Origin: CAYOCE01 sp964402405
GTDB lineage: Bacteria > Pseudomonadota > Alphaproteobacteria > UBA7879
Assembly (NCBI GenBank): GCA_964402405.1
Contig: CAYOCE010000015.1
Span: 1 to 23,942, forward strand
Length of the DNA: 23,942 bases
Direction: 5' to 3'
Shown: in pieces, positions 15,101-22,836 of the stretch
How positions within the stretch are numbered: position 1 is the stretch's first letter
Layout: each line of letters begins with the position of its first letter
Program-made: the position numbers and the translations under genes
The notes under the pieces: model-generated
What the model saw: the letters and a program-made list of their open reading frames with translations, nothing else
Told to the model about the DNA's origin: nothing
Database searches by the model: none

Positions 15101-15969
15101 ACATTCCCTCCTTTCATTTTTTCCTGAACACCCCTTAAATTTTTGACCACCAAATTGTACAAGGCATCCAACTCGCCTAATACACCTTGTAGGTTTTGGG
15201 CCTTTTCTACCCAAGGGGTGGACTCAATTAGGTTTCTTTGGTTCATATCCGTCATCAACGTGATAGCTCCCTTCAGATCCTTATTTTGCATCATTAAAAA
15301 AACATCGCTGATTCTCAGGAGAATCAGCTCTTGTTGTGGATCATCATTTTTTTCAATGTGAACCAGAGACATTAAATATCTTTTAATTCTATCTGTCCAA
15401 TCCGGCCTTTGGTCAGGGATTGTTTCTTCCACTGCCTTTTTAGGATGTTTTGTTTTTTTAGATAGCAGTAACAACTCTATTTCCAACTCTTGGAAAGGAT
15501 GAATCCCTGTAAGAGCGCATTTTTCTAAATAATCCAATGAGATTTTATCCAAGATATCCCCTGAAACAGATTTAAAAAATTCTAACTCTTGCTGATAGGG
15601 GGTTCCAAATAAAACCTTTTGTAGAAGAGTATTATAAGCAAAGGATAGAGTCATTGCCTCTGTGATTGGCTTTAAATCAAGGGGTGGTTTGGCTGCTTTT
15701 TTTGGCTGTGCCGAAGAAGACACTACTTCTGATTCTGTGATCAACGTATCTGTATCCTTTCCCACAGAAGACTCTGGATGAGGTGTTGGATTGCTGAGTA
15801 AATTATCTCTAACGAGGATCGAAACTCTTTTTCTCTCGTTTAGGGTATATTGATAGATTTTATAAACAATAGGATACCCCAGCAAAAGGATGAGTATTAC
15901 AAAAGTCGTCCACTTAAGCGAGGAGGGAAAATGTGTAAAAAAAGTTTTTTCTTTTTTAGGTGCTGTCAT
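15097..15969 (-). CDS. Mitofilin/Mic60-like inner-membrane protein
   Basis: A 290-residue protein with one N-terminal membrane span (about residues 19-38), an acidic/proline-rich linker and a C-terminal helical domain (…VLGELDALYNLVVKNLRGVQEKM). In alphaproteobacteria the gene just upstream of hemY encodes the homologue of mitochondrial Mic60, which shapes inner membranes; this protein has that position and architecture. Sequence identity is weak by eye and it is shorter than many homologues, so the call rests mainly on context. It overlaps hemY by 4 bp (GTGA). The usual upstream hemC/hemD genes are absent: directly upstream is the repeat-filled gap 15970-16336. Confidence 0.6.
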   Translation of the reverse strand: MTAPKKEKTFFTHFPSSLKWTTFVILILLLGYPIVYKIYQYTLNERKRVSILVRDNLLSNPTPHPESSVGKDTDTLITESEVVSSSAQPKKAAKPPLDLKPITEAMTLSFAYNTLLQKVLFGTPYQQELEFFKSVSGDILDKISLDYLEKCALTGIHPFQELEIELLLLSKKTKHPKKAVEETIPDQRPDWTDRIKRYLMSLVHIEKNDDPQQELILLRISDVFLMMQNKDLKGAITLMTDMNQRNLIESTPWVEKAQNLQGVLGELDALYNLVVKNLRGVQEKMKGGNV

Positions 15970-16104
15970 TGGGAGCCCATTCTTTTAAGCTTTTTAATCC
16001 TCCCTATAAAATAAAGTAATTTACGTCAAATGTACATACCCTTCGGCACCCTCTTCTTCGTGTAGGTGGTTCGTATTTTCCACCCGCTTTCGCACCCTCA
16101 CAAA

Positions 16105-16330
16105 CCACCCCCACGAAGGTGGGGGTCCATGGTGCGGTAGCGCTTTTAAGACATCTCTCAGAGAGTGCTATGGGCCCCTGGACTTCGACTTTGCATAATG
16201 TATCCGCGTAACGTTATACGGGGGCGCCTGCCTTGAAACTGTTGAAAAAGCTACCGCTATATGGATCCCCTCCTGCGAGGGGATGGTTGAAAAAGAGGAA
16301 GTGATACCATGTGATGCGACTGGCTACGCC
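16105..16330. repeat. Intergenic repeat cluster with two REP-like hairpins
   Basis: The gap 15970-16336 has no gene. It holds two copies of the 25-bp hairpin unit, 16105-16129 (-) and 16262-16286 (+). Their flanks are GCGGTAGC after the first and GCTACCGC before the second, making an outward-facing inverted pair. Between and beside them are modules also found at 20883-21237: CGCGTAACGTTA (16205-16216), CCTTGAA then GTTGAAAAAGCTACCGCT (16231-16258), and a GTGATACCATGT module (16301-16312 onward). Confidence 0.75.
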
Positions 16331-16336
16331 CGTCAT

Positions 16337-18136
16337 TTACTGTTTTATCCACCAAGTATGATGCGTAAATCCTGTTTTATGGGTAATCGGTGGGTAGTCA
16401 AACTTATTCCAAAAAGCTACAAAGATTTGATCTGGATACCACATGGGGATGAAATAGGCCCCCTTAAACAAGACACGATCCAATAAACGGGTGAGAATGT
16501 GGAGAGTTTTGGGGTTTTTCTCCTTTAGAATTTTATCAATTAACCCGTCTACATGGGGGTCTTTAATCCCAGAAAAATTGTAGTTCCCAGGGGTTACAGC
16601 GCTAACAGATCCCCAGAAGTTCTTCATTTCAAGCCCAGGGGTTACCATGGGGGGGAGGGACTCAAGAATAATATCATAATCAAAGTGGTGGGCTCGTTTC
16701 AAATAAGTAGGCATGGGTAGTAAGCGAATATGGGCTTTGATGCCGATGTCCTTTAGGGTTTTTGCATATTGCTCCAGAAGACGCGCTTGACCTGGGTGAG
16801 GCGTGATGATTTCAAGTTCAAAAGGTTTCTTTGTTTTGTGATGAATCAATTTTCCCTTGCGAATGATCCATCCAGCTTGCCGTAATAACTTCAACGCCAT
16901 TTTTTTGTGTTGATAGATGGTGCCCTTGGGATCTAAAAATTGCGCTGGATCAACTAAATTAGGGGATGGAATCCCCAACTGTTGCGCAAGATTTTTTTCA
17001 TCAGGAGTTACAGGATGATCTCCCCCAAATCCTGTGTTCATAAAGACACTTGTGTTTCTTTTATAGGTATCGTGAAACAGTATTTTATTCATCTTCTTAA
17101 AATCAAGAAGGATATTAAGGGCGAGGCGAACTTTTTGGTTTTTCAAATAGGGACGCCTTGTGTTAATGAACATCGCATTAAACCCATGTACTTCTCCTTT
17201 TTTAAAAGTCTTTTTTAGGACAGTGCCCAAAGTTATCGCTTCAAAGTCATAATTTTGAGCCCAGAAACTAGCCCGGGTTTCAATACGCAGATCATAATCC
17301 CCCTTCTTGAAGGCCTCAAAGGTGGTGATGGGATTTGCATAATAATGATATTGAATCCCCTCAAAATTGTAGAGCCCTTTATTAATAGGCAGATTTTCTC
17401 CCCACCAATTTGGCGTTCGGTGATAGTGAATTGTCTCCCCTGGTTGAAAATCCCGAATGTGATAGGGCCCACTGGCTAATAGGGGTGTGGAAAGGCGCTC
17501 TCGTCTACATAAGGCGTGATCTTTATGGGATAAGATAGGCATCTTTCCCAGATTTTCTATGGCGATTATAGGGTTTTCTCCTTTAAAATAAAACCGAACA
17601 CTGTGGGGGCCAATTTTTTCCCCTCTTGAAATATTTTGATATTTGGTTTCATAGGTAGGGTTTGCCTCCTTTGAAAAAAAATCAAAGGAAAAAATAATAT
17701 CTTCGGGTGAAATAGGGCTGCCATCTTGAAAGGTGGCATTTTTTCTTAAATGAAAGGTAACATGCGTATCCCCAATTTCAAAAGATTCAGCCACATATCC
17801 ATACGCATTTTGGAGGTCATCAATGGGGCTGCTTAACAAGGTTGCAAAGGTTATCGAAAGATCTGAAACAGGGCTAAGCACCCCTTTGAAAGGATTTAAG
17901 GTTTCACCCCTAATATGTGTTTTTAATCTAAGAATTCCCCCTTTAGGAGCCTGCACATTTACATAGTTTAAATAGGGAAAATCTTTTGGATACTTAGGGG
18001 AAGATCCCCCGGGAAGTGTTAGAACATAGTGTTTTTCCACACTTTGATTGCCCGCTAAAATGGACAGCGAACAACATAAAACATTGAACGAAATCAGAAC
18101 TAGTCGAATATAGTTTTTATAGAAAAAATTTTTGAA
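16337..18136 (-). CDS. yejA: Extracellular solute-binding protein family 5, YejA-like oligopeptide/microcin C-type binding protein
   Basis: Periplasmic substrate-binding component of an ABC peptide importer. The mature part has the YejA-type beginning FPYLNYVNVQAPKGG, the SBP_bac_5 core (VTFHLRKNATFQDGSPISPEDIIFSF) and the late segment YFIPMWYPDQIF. The first conventional start is GTG at 18040, but that lacks a signal peptide and a ribosome binding site. The frame continues upstream through a textbook signal peptide (KNFFYKNYIRLVLISFN… ending near SILAGNQS), and AAGGAG lies at 18147-18142. At the expected distance the in-frame codon is TTC (18136-18134), with ATT one base out of frame. Read from there the protein has about 599 residues, the usual YejA length. 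So the start codon is either non-standard, mutated or misread. No YejB/E/F partner genes are in the window. Confidence 0.85.
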   Translation of the reverse strand, partial: FKNFFYKNYIRLVLISFNVLCCSLSILAGNQSVEKHYVLTLPGGSSPKYPKDFPYLNYVNVQAPKGGILRLKTHIRGETLNPFKGVLSPVSDLSITFATLLSSPIDDLQNAYGYVAESFEIGDTHVTFHLRKNATFQDGSPISPEDIIFSFDFFSKEANPTYETKYQNISRGEKIGPHSVRFYFKGENPIIAIENLGKMPILSHKDHALCRRERLSTPLLASGPYHIRDFQPGETIHYHRTPNWWGENLPINKGLYNFEGIQYHYYANPITTFEAFKKGDYDLRIETRASFWAQNYDFEAITLGTVLKKTFKKGEVHGFNAMFINTRRPYLKNQKVRLALNILLDFKKMNKILFHDTYKRNTSVFMNTGFGGDHPVTPDEKNLAQQLGIPSPNLVDPAQFLDPKGTIYQHKKMALKLLRQAGWIIRKGKLIHHKTKKPFELEIITPHPGQARLLEQYAKTLKDIGIKAHIRLLPMPTYLKRAHHFDYDIILESLPPMVTPGLEMKNFWGSVSAVTPGNYNFSGIKDPHVDGLIDKILKEKNPKTLHILTRLLDRVLFKGAYFIPMWYPDQIFVAFWNKFDYPPITHKTGFTHHTWWIKQ

Positions 18137-18152
18137 TTTGGTCTCCTTTGAT

Positions 18153-18177
18153 AAAATAAAAAATGGCCTTTAGGCCA
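18153..18177 (-). terminator. Rho-independent terminator of the SPOR-protein/lipoprotein operon
   Basis: On the minus strand TGGCC-TAAA-GGCCA is followed by TTTTTTATTTT. It lies downstream of the lipoprotein gene and just six bases before the ribosome binding site of the yejA-like gene, leaving almost no room for a separate promoter for the latter. Confidence 0.65.
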
Positions 18178-18206
18178 CCCTGACCCGTGAGCAGTAGTAT
18201 CCTTAC

Positions 18207-18342
18207 GCCGTCATCCCAGGCAAGTGAGCATCGCGAACGCTGACCTGGCCCTCCTACGCCAAGGCTTCGGCGGACAAGTCGTCCTCTCATAATCCCTGGG
18301 TCCCGGATCTCGCTCGCTTCGCTCACGGTCCGGGATGACGGC
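18207..18342. repeat. Palindromic intergenic element with 11-bp terminal inverted repeats
   Basis: GCCGTCATCCC (18207-18217) and GGGATGACGGC (18332-18342) are exact inverted ends. Inside are nested hairpins: CCCAGG/CCTGG with a GAGC…CGCTG part in the left half, CGCC/GGCG around AAGGCTT, and TCCCGGA/TCCGGGA (18301-18307/18330-18336) around a CGCTCGCTTCGCTC core. It is of the GTCATCCCGG type seen between genes in many bacteria, and clearly more GC-rich than its surroundings. The open frame across it on the minus strand is not a gene. Confidence 0.7.
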
Positions 18343-18358
18343 AGAACATAAATCAACT

Positions 18359-18886
18359 CTACTTCACGCTCTCCAAACGCATCCGCCGATTGTCGATCAC
18401 CGTCATACCCGGCTTGTGGTAGTTAGACTCGTGATATCCTTCCTCGTGGGTCGAGGACTGGATTAACATTCCTGTACGCATCATTCGAACATGCACAATT
18501 TCCCCTGGAACCAACCTCACCCTATGGGCACCCGGGGTAATATAATCAGCAAATAAAAACACGGCACTTACCCCTAAAGGATGGTGATGAATGGTCTCTG
18601 TGACGGAAAAGTTGGGGGGGAGCTCCCATCCTTCACTATAAATTCTGCCAAAATAATCATGCTGTAACTGTTTTTTTACTTTAAAATATTGCCGTGCCGT
18701 CATGTTAGATAATTGGTTGGTCAACAGAGGATCGTAGCTTACCACCACATCAACGGCGACAGGAGAATGCATATTAGCATCCGCATCTGTTGTGGCAATT
18801 AGTTTTTCAACAAAAAGACCATCCCGTGTTTTAGGGGCGCACGCACTAAGAATCAATAGGATCAAAATTCCAATATATCTAATCAT
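18359..18886 (-). CDS. Predicted lipoprotein of unknown function
   Basis: A 175-residue protein with a type II signal peptide: MIRYIGILILLILSAC with lipobox LSAC, Cys16 being the predicted lipid site. The mature part has VDVVVSYDPLLTNQLSNMTARQYF (about 45-68), a central WELPPN, then FLFADYITPGAHRVRLVPGE. This pattern gives a faint impression of small lipoproteins of secretion machines, but I cannot assign it to a family. The start overlaps the end of the SPOR-domain gene by 8 bp, so the two are translated together and probably act together at the envelope. The terminator at 18153-18177 ends the unit after the palindromic element. Confidence 0.7.
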   Translation of the reverse strand: MIRYIGILILLILSACAPKTRDGLFVEKLIATTDADANMHSPVAVDVVVSYDPLLTNQLSNMTARQYFKVKKQLQHDYFGRIYSEGWELPPNFSVTETIHHHPLGVSAVFLFADYITPGAHRVRLVPGEIVHVRMMRTGMLIQSSTHEEGYHESNYHKPGMTVIDNRRMRLESVK

Positions 18887-20075
18887 TTGATTTAACCAAT
18901 TTTTCAGCAGTTGTTCCTTTTACGACAATAGCATAAGGGGTCGGATTGTCATTACCATATACACTACCTTGTTCTGTAACTTTCAAAGCGTGTTTATTAG
19001 CCTTATCTATGGTTTCATGTTGTCCCAGGCGCACAAAATACCAAGGCCGCTGATTCGCATCCCATCCTTGATATACGTTAGCTTCCGTGCCATTTTGTTC
19101 TAGCCGACCCACAAGTTGCTGGGCATTATCAGCCTTTTGAAACGCCCCCACTTGAACCATATATTTTCCAACATGAGCCATTTCATTTGCCTGTTCATTT
19201 GTAAACACAGGAGTCGCGGAATTATCTAAAAACTGGGCGGCATACTCGGAAGACTTATCATAGGAGGGGGCTGTATCCCACCGGGTTTCTGCATTGGGAT
19301 CTGTTCGATTCCCTACTTGATTGGGTAGATAATTATCCACATCGTAATTATAGATTGTTGTAGGTTTGGCTTGAGAAGGCTCTCGAACAACATCAGAGGC
19401 TGGCCTTACTTCAAACATTTCATCGGACCCTGGCACCTTCGGCCATAGCCGTGCCTGCTCAGCTTGATGGACGGGCTTTACTTGTGAGGGTGTTGGCGTT
19501 TTTGCCGAAGAAGCAGGGTCCTTGGGCGTTTCTGCTCCGCTAACCCCTACTAAACGATGATAGTAATCTTGCGCCCTGGAAACAGCGGCATTCCCTGCCG
19601 CCTTACCTTTTTCCAAAGCCCCTTGAACAGCCTTATTGCCGGCCTTGAGTTCTTCATTTACAAGGGGAGAAGCTGCGGACACAAGGATTCCCTCACCAAC
19701 ACTTTCGAGTGCCTTAACATCCTCTGCTGTCTTGGAGAGTTCCTTAGGGGGCCCATATTCGGAGGACTCAATCTTATGAGGCGCATCTTCCCCAAAATGA
19801 TTTTTTGGATCTTTATACACATCTTTTGAAACAAAATATCCTGCCATAAAAAACAGCAAAGATAATAAAAGCAAAAGTCCAACTACTAAGGCGATAGATG
19901 TTTTTGACATGATAAAGCTATACTTTTTCTTGGTTGATTTTTGGGAACTATTGGGATTGGTGTCGACATATTTAAAAAAGGCAACATTGGAGTCTCCCCC
20001 CTGATTGGGTTGCTGTTTTAAAAACTTGGGAACCGGCTCAATAAAATGCCGCCATTTAATTTCTGGATCACTCAT
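18879..20075 (-). CDS. SPOR-domain membrane protein
   Basis: A 398-residue bitopic inner-membrane protein: cytoplasmic N-terminus of about 58 residues, one membrane span (about 60-82), a long low-complexity Ala/Pro/Lys-rich periplasmic linker, and a C-terminal SPOR domain (about 305-390; GKYMVQVGAFQKADNAQQLVGRL, then RPWYFVRLGQHETIDKANKHA). SPOR domains bind glycan strands stripped of stem peptides at division sites, so a septal role is likely; this is family knowledge. It is too divergent outside the SPOR domain to be named FtsN. It overlaps the lipoprotein gene by 8 bp. The ATG at 20075 has only a weak ribosome binding site. A possible promoter, TTGCAT-16-TATTAG, lies in the 166-bp gap upstream. 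Confidence 0.85.
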   Translation of the reverse strand: MSDPEIKWRHFIEPVPKFLKQQPNQGGDSNVAFFKYVDTNPNSSQKSTKKKYSFIMSKTSIALVVGLLLLLSLLFFMAGYFVSKDVYKDPKNHFGEDAPHKIESSEYGPPKELSKTAEDVKALESVGEGILVSAASPLVNEELKAGNKAVQGALEKGKAAGNAAVSRAQDYYHRLVGVSGAETPKDPASSAKTPTPSQVKPVHQAEQARLWPKVPGSDEMFEVRPASDVVREPSQAKPTTIYNYDVDNYLPNQVGNRTDPNAETRWDTAPSYDKSSEYAAQFLDNSATPVFTNEQANEMAHVGKYMVQVGAFQKADNAQQLVGRLEQNGTEANVYQGWDANQRPWYFVRLGQHETIDKANKHALKVTEQGSVYGNDNPTPYAIVVKGTTAEKLVKSND

Positions 20076-20241
20076 TGCATAGATACTCTAATTGTTCTCT
20101 TTTTCTAATATCATATTCTAGAGATAATGCAAAGGTTTCCTTTAGGGTTTAAGAAGAGAGGGGTCTCTTTCTTTATTGAAGGATTTCCTCCCTTGGCAGG
20201 GGATATCCCTATAGGGAAAGTTTGAATTCATGATGTTGGTA

Positions 20242-20748
20242 TTACTCCCAATCCATGGCATCAGATTTTAGATCACACTGTAGATAACTATTAGTTGGAT
20301 TTATGTGATTATTAATAAAAGAACACCCTTGATATTCATTTGCGTTAATGTCAAAGCTAACACTTAGTCCTACCCCTGAATAAACACAGGTTAATTCATT
20401 AAGAAAACCGCTATCCCCATTTACACTATGAAGTAATGTTGGCATTCCGTGTCCTTTGGGCACGCCCTCTACGCGAGTCACCTTGTAATAGTTGCTCTGT
20501 GCAGGGCATTCAACATATCGATCACATCCTGTAAATGTTTGTCGTGATAGAGTGTAGGGGGGATACTTATTTTTTACAACATACCCCCGGATATGTTCAT
20601 TGCGACGATAAAAGTGGGAATGAGTAGCATAGTTATCTTTTATTTGGTCAACGAATTCTCCACTAGGACAATAAAACTTAACGAACCCTGCATCAGATTT
20701 CTGGGCTAATCCACATAGAAACAATAAAATAACCGCTAATAATTTCAT
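20242..20748 (-). CDS. Secreted six-cysteine protein of unknown function
   Basis: A 168-residue protein I do not recognise. Residues 1-20 are a clear Sec signal peptide with an SDA-G cleavage site. The mature part has six cysteines (27, 75, 81, 121, 142, 158), enough for three disulfides, and is rich in Tyr, Asn and Gly. The ATG at 20748 follows GGTGGGG and a strong promoter (20782-20809). Codon use and the TTGACA promoter look native. The even number of cysteines points to an oxidising compartment, the periplasm or outside the cell. A role on the host side or in the envelope is open. Confidence 0.65.
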   Translation of the reverse strand: MKLLAVILLFLCGLAQKSDAGFVKFYCPSGEFVDQIKDNYATHSHFYRRNEHIRGYVVKNKYPPYTLSRQTFTGCDRYVECPAQSNYYKVTRVEGVPKGHGMPTLLHSVNGDSGFLNELTCVYSGVGLSVSFDINANEYQGCSFINNHINPTNSYLQCDLKSDAMDWE

Positions 20749-20781
20749 AATACCCCACCATATTTATTAAGTTATATTCTT

Positions 20782-20809
20782 ATGGTAGCAAGATTTTTTT
20801 AATTGTCAA
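20782..20809 (-). promoter_or_regulatory. Sigma70-type promoter of the six-cysteine secreted protein gene
   Basis: On the minus strand a perfect TTGACA (20809-20804) and TACCAT (20787-20782) are separated by 16 bp, about 34 bp before the ATG. Confidence 0.6.
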
Positions 20810-20882
20810 ATACAAGTCAGATCAGAACACAGGGTTTACGCATGAATAGCTTGTAGTTTCAAATTGATAGTAATGATGTGTA

Positions 20883-21237
20883 CGCGTAACGTTACAGGGG
20901 TGCACTTAGATCTTTGTGAATAAAGGATTTACAGGTTTTGATACCATGTAGCGCTACACGCTACACCCTCGAAAGCATTGTAAATACAAGGATTGTAAAA
21001 AAGTGATGCCATGTGGCGCTACGCGCTACACACGGCAGCACCTACCTTGAAGGCGTTGAAAAAGCTACCGCTTATGGATTCCCGCCTGCGCGGGAATGGT
21101 TTATAAGGGTACAGGGAGTAAGTGGAAAGGGCACATTTTACCCCACACGAACCATTTCCGCGGAGGCGGGAATCCATGTGCGGTAGCACACCGCACTACT
21201 CGAAGGTATCTGTGGATCCCCTCCTTCGAGGGGATGG
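20883..21237. repeat. Intergenic repeat cluster with three REP-like hairpins and a tandem module
   Basis: The gap 20749-21282 holds no gene. After CGCGTAACGTTA (20883-20894) come two copies of a module beginning GATACCATGT/GATGCCATGT and containing GCGCTAC (20940-20965 and 21005-21030), the first with the perfect palindrome GTAGCGCTAC. Then follow CCTTGAA…GTTGAAAAAGCTACCGCT (21045-21072) and three 25-bp hairpin units: 21075-21099 (+), 21152-21176 (-) and 21213-21237 (+). The first two hairpins and their GCTACCGC/GCGGTAGC flanks (21064-21087 against 21165-21187) make a nested cruciform. An open frame on the plus strand here is an artefact. Confidence 0.8.
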
Positions 21238-21282
21238 TTGGAAAGGTATGAGGATGGTTGGAAAAAGACCATATAAAAAGCC

Positions 21283-22836
21283 TTACTCTGCGTCTCCGTG
21301 TTTTTTTTCTACCAGCTTTACAAATTTCTTGTTTAGCTTAGAAACAGCGATCATCCAGATAACAATAATGATGCACAGAAATATACTTAAATAGGGGGCG
21401 ATCACCAATTGATTGCTGCCTGCCATAATAATCAGCAGCAGAGATTGAACGCCTGAACCCCCAAGTTTCCCCACGCGACCGCTTAGAACATCCACCGCTG
21501 CCTTGCCTTTAACCTTTAATTCCGCATCTAAGGGGATGTAGGCCATTTCCCGTGTTGGATCAAAGAAGCAGAACTTGGCACTCCGCGCCATTAGGTTTTG
21601 GGCAAGTCCCACCCACACTGCCAGGGCCACTGGGGGGCCGAGGAATAACAAAGAATCCGTTGAATTACTCAGGAGGGTAAAGGCAAAAAAGACAATCCCC
21701 ATAACCAGCATGATCACCGGCGTGATCATCGCACTTACTTTCCAACTAAATTTACGAACGACGTTGGTTCCAATAATACCCGTAATCACAATAACGGGGG
21801 CTAGCCATTTGTTAAAGGATCCCATAAAGGCATTGAATTCTTGAGGGGTTTTATAGAGCAGCTGCAGCTGACTTTTCCACGTAATCTCAATCAAGTTTAG
21901 GGTCATATTATACCCAATGGCCATCAGGGCAATATACCCTAAGTAAGAGGATTTCAAAATATGCTTTAAGCTATCCATCAGGGACAATTGAATCTTGTGC
22001 ATTTTATTGGAGCGTTCCCCGCGGTGGTGGTACTCCTCGGTTTTGGTAACAACATGTTTATTAACCCACCAATAAAGAATAATGGTGATGATGCAAGAGG
22101 CAATAAAATACTCCATCATGGTTGTTAGGGTGTAGGACCAAGACTCATGCTCGGGCAAGTGACTGGCTATCTCGCTTACTTTCTCGGTTAATACGCCCGC
22201 CCCATAAATACCCAAGGCATGTGTCGTTCCATACATCATGTAAAATCTTTTGGCCTGATCAACCGGGGTAATTTGATTCGAGAATTGCCAAAACAGCAAC
22301 GTAATCACCACCACAGACCACAGTTCCGCAAAGATATAAAATAGACTGTAGGACCAATACCCAATGACGGGAAATAACCATTGTAAATGACTAAACTGGG
22401 CCTTCAAAGCCTTAATAGCCAAGGGATCCATATGTAGCACATCGATGTGGGGATAGATAAGGAAGGTGAAGGAAGAATAAAAAATCAAAAATATTAAAAT
22501 AATGCCATAAAATAGTCGTTTTTGACTCACGTAGTTAGAGAGGGTGGTATACACCATGACAAACAACAAAGACGTGGGAAAAACCCCCCAAACCTTGATG
22601 AAATTAATAGCCTCGGCCCCAGATTCAGCCGTCGTAACGATCAGCGTATCCTTCAAATTATGAACAATCCAAAAATTGAAGGTCATAAAAATACGCATCA
22701 GCGCCATGGGGATAAACTTAGGGAATTCAGAATAGTGGATGGGAAATAAAATGGTGCGGAGTTTATTTAAATACTTATTTTTTGCAAGTGATCTAATTTT
22801 CTGTTCTGTGGATAAGGATTTCTTTTTACTGCTCAT
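21283..22836 (-). CDS. tlcA: ATP/ADP (nucleotide) translocase, NTT/Tlc family
   Basis: A 517-residue inner-membrane antiporter with about 12 spans that exchanges host ATP for bacterial ADP, or imports other nucleotides. Family signatures are clear: NLKDTL with the conserved lysine (Lys62), FAELWS (Glu171), LIEITWKSQL (about 315-324), and the long conserved stretch DPTREMAYIPLD…VKGKAAVDVL…GRVGKLGG in the C-terminal third. The length equals that of the rickettsial and chlamydial carriers. Which nucleotide it moves cannot be told from these motifs. The ATG at 22836 has no clear ribosome binding site; a TGA lies four codons upstream in frame. A 39-codon ORF overlaps the start, so coupling is possible. 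The gene marks the bacterium as an energy parasite or intracellular symbiont. Confidence 0.95.
   Translation of the reverse strand: MSSKKKSLSTEQKIRSLAKNKYLNKLRTILFPIHYSEFPKFIPMALMRIFMTFNFWIVHNLKDTLIVTTAESGAEAINFIKVWGVFPTSLLFVMVYTTLSNYVSQKRLFYGIILIFLIFYSSFTFLIYPHIDVLHMDPLAIKALKAQFSHLQWLFPVIGYWSYSLFYIFAELWSVVVITLLFWQFSNQITPVDQAKRFYMMYGTTHALGIYGAGVLTEKVSEIASHLPEHESWSYTLTTMMEYFIASCIITIILYWWVNKHVVTKTEEYHHRGERSNKMHKIQLSLMDSLKHILKSSYLGYIALMAIGYNMTLNLIEITWKSQLQLLYKTPQEFNAFMGSFNKWLAPVIVITGIIGTNVVRKFSWKVSAMITPVIMLVMGIVFFAFTLLSNSTDSLLFLGPPVALAVWVGLAQNLMARSAKFCFFDPTREMAYIPLDAELKVKGKAAVDVLSGRVGKLGGSGVQSLLLIIMAGSNQLVIAPYLSIFLCIIIVIWMIAVSKLNKKFVKLVEKKHGDAE

Noticed and set aside
16024..16029. Minus-strand TTGACG as -35 box for the mic60-like operon
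   Set aside because: No -10 box lies at 16-18 bp; the best TATAGG is at 15 bp and poor, so I did not list it as a promoter.
18117..18356. 79-codon minus-strand open frame
   Set aside because: It lies across the GTCATCCC palindromic element and the terminator hairpin; the composition follows the palindromes and there is no ribosome binding site.
20204..20216. Palindrome TCCCTATAGGGA downstream of the six-cysteine gene
   Set aside because: No loop and no U-tract; too short to call a terminator or site with any confidence.
21122..21394. 90-codon plus-strand open frame
   Set aside because: It covers repeat hairpins and then runs antisense into the 3' end of the ATP/ADP translocase gene.
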